Of a DNA stretch of 64,000 nucleotides, positions 63,814-64,000 are shown in pieces. Both the position numbers and the translations under genes were made by a program. The stretch covers positions 48,718,589 to 48,782,588 of the forward strand of contig CM060070.1 in assembly GCA_030533445.1 (NCBI GenBank), written 5' to 3'. Numbering within the stretch: position 1 is the first letter of the stretch; each line of letters begins with the position of its first letter. This DNA comes from Cyprinodon diabolis. Lineage: Eukaryota > Chordata > Actinopteri > Cyprinodontiformes > Cyprinodontidae. Under the pieces are notes generated by a model. That model saw nothing but the letters and a program-made list of their open reading frames with translations. It was not told where the DNA came from and did not search any database.

Positions 63814-64000
63814 AAAAGTGCAGCAGTGATCAAAAACCATGGTGAAAAAATATGCTTATATTGAAGTTCAGAGCATTTCAAGGCAGATACATATGGTGGA
63901 AATATGCAATAAGTTGGTTTGGTGTTATCAGTGTGATGCAGTCTGTGACATAATTTATAGAGTTTATCCAACATTCCTCAGTGTGATGGCGGTGGGGAAG

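Overview
This window is from a ray-finned fish, most likely a percomorph teleost. The evidence is a multi-exon vertebrate desmoglein gene with GT-AG introns, AATAAA poly(A) signals, teleost-type L2/Rex-like LINEs, hAT elements with 8-bp target duplications, Ty3/gypsy elements with a chromodomain integrase, and tRNA-type SINEs. There is no bacterial-style gene organisation. Species cannot be named from sequence alone.

Layout. (1) 1-21,290 is one uninterrupted satellite array of a 34-bp monomer, roughly 620 copies, that runs off the left edge. It has no usable reading frame and is built from multi-kilobase higher-order duplications. (2) 21,291-26,541 is the junction and 3' flank. It holds a solo LTR (21,508-24,076) that was later split by an L2-like LINE. 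(3) 26,542-50,914 is the only host gene seen: a complete minus-strand desmoglein-2-like gene in 14 coding exons. All exons join in phase, giving a deduced 1,162-residue protein. Its introns carry two hAT transposons, three LINE fragments, a solo LTR, microsatellites, and in intron 1 a very young LTR element whose two 413-bp LTRs differ at one base. (4) 50,915-64,000 is the 5' flank. It is largely transposon debris: a second LINE copy, a solo LTR, a Ty3/gypsy RT fragment, a decayed endogenous-retrovirus-like gag-pro-RT-RNase H stretch (56.5-59.8 kb), a Ty3/gypsy integrase/chromodomain fragment, and another solo LTR at 63.1 kb.

The desmoglein encodes, in order: signal peptide, very short propeptide ending in a furin site, four cadherin repeats, a membrane-proximal extracellular anchor, a transmembrane helix with juxtamembrane cysteines, and a cytoplasmic tail with the intracellular cadherin-typical segment that binds plakoglobin. 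It should act in desmosomal adhesion. Its oddest feature is an 83-residue Gly/Ser tract, encoded by a coding minisatellite, inserted in EC3.

The best candidates for something undescribed are: (a) the young non-autonomous LTR element at 47,021-49,497, whose interior is a single 527-codon open frame made almost entirely of three different coding minisatellites; (b) the 34-bp satellite with nested 3-5 kb higher-order repeats; (c) the Gly/Ser loop in the desmoglein ectodomain. All boundaries and identities were read by eye; no database search was run.
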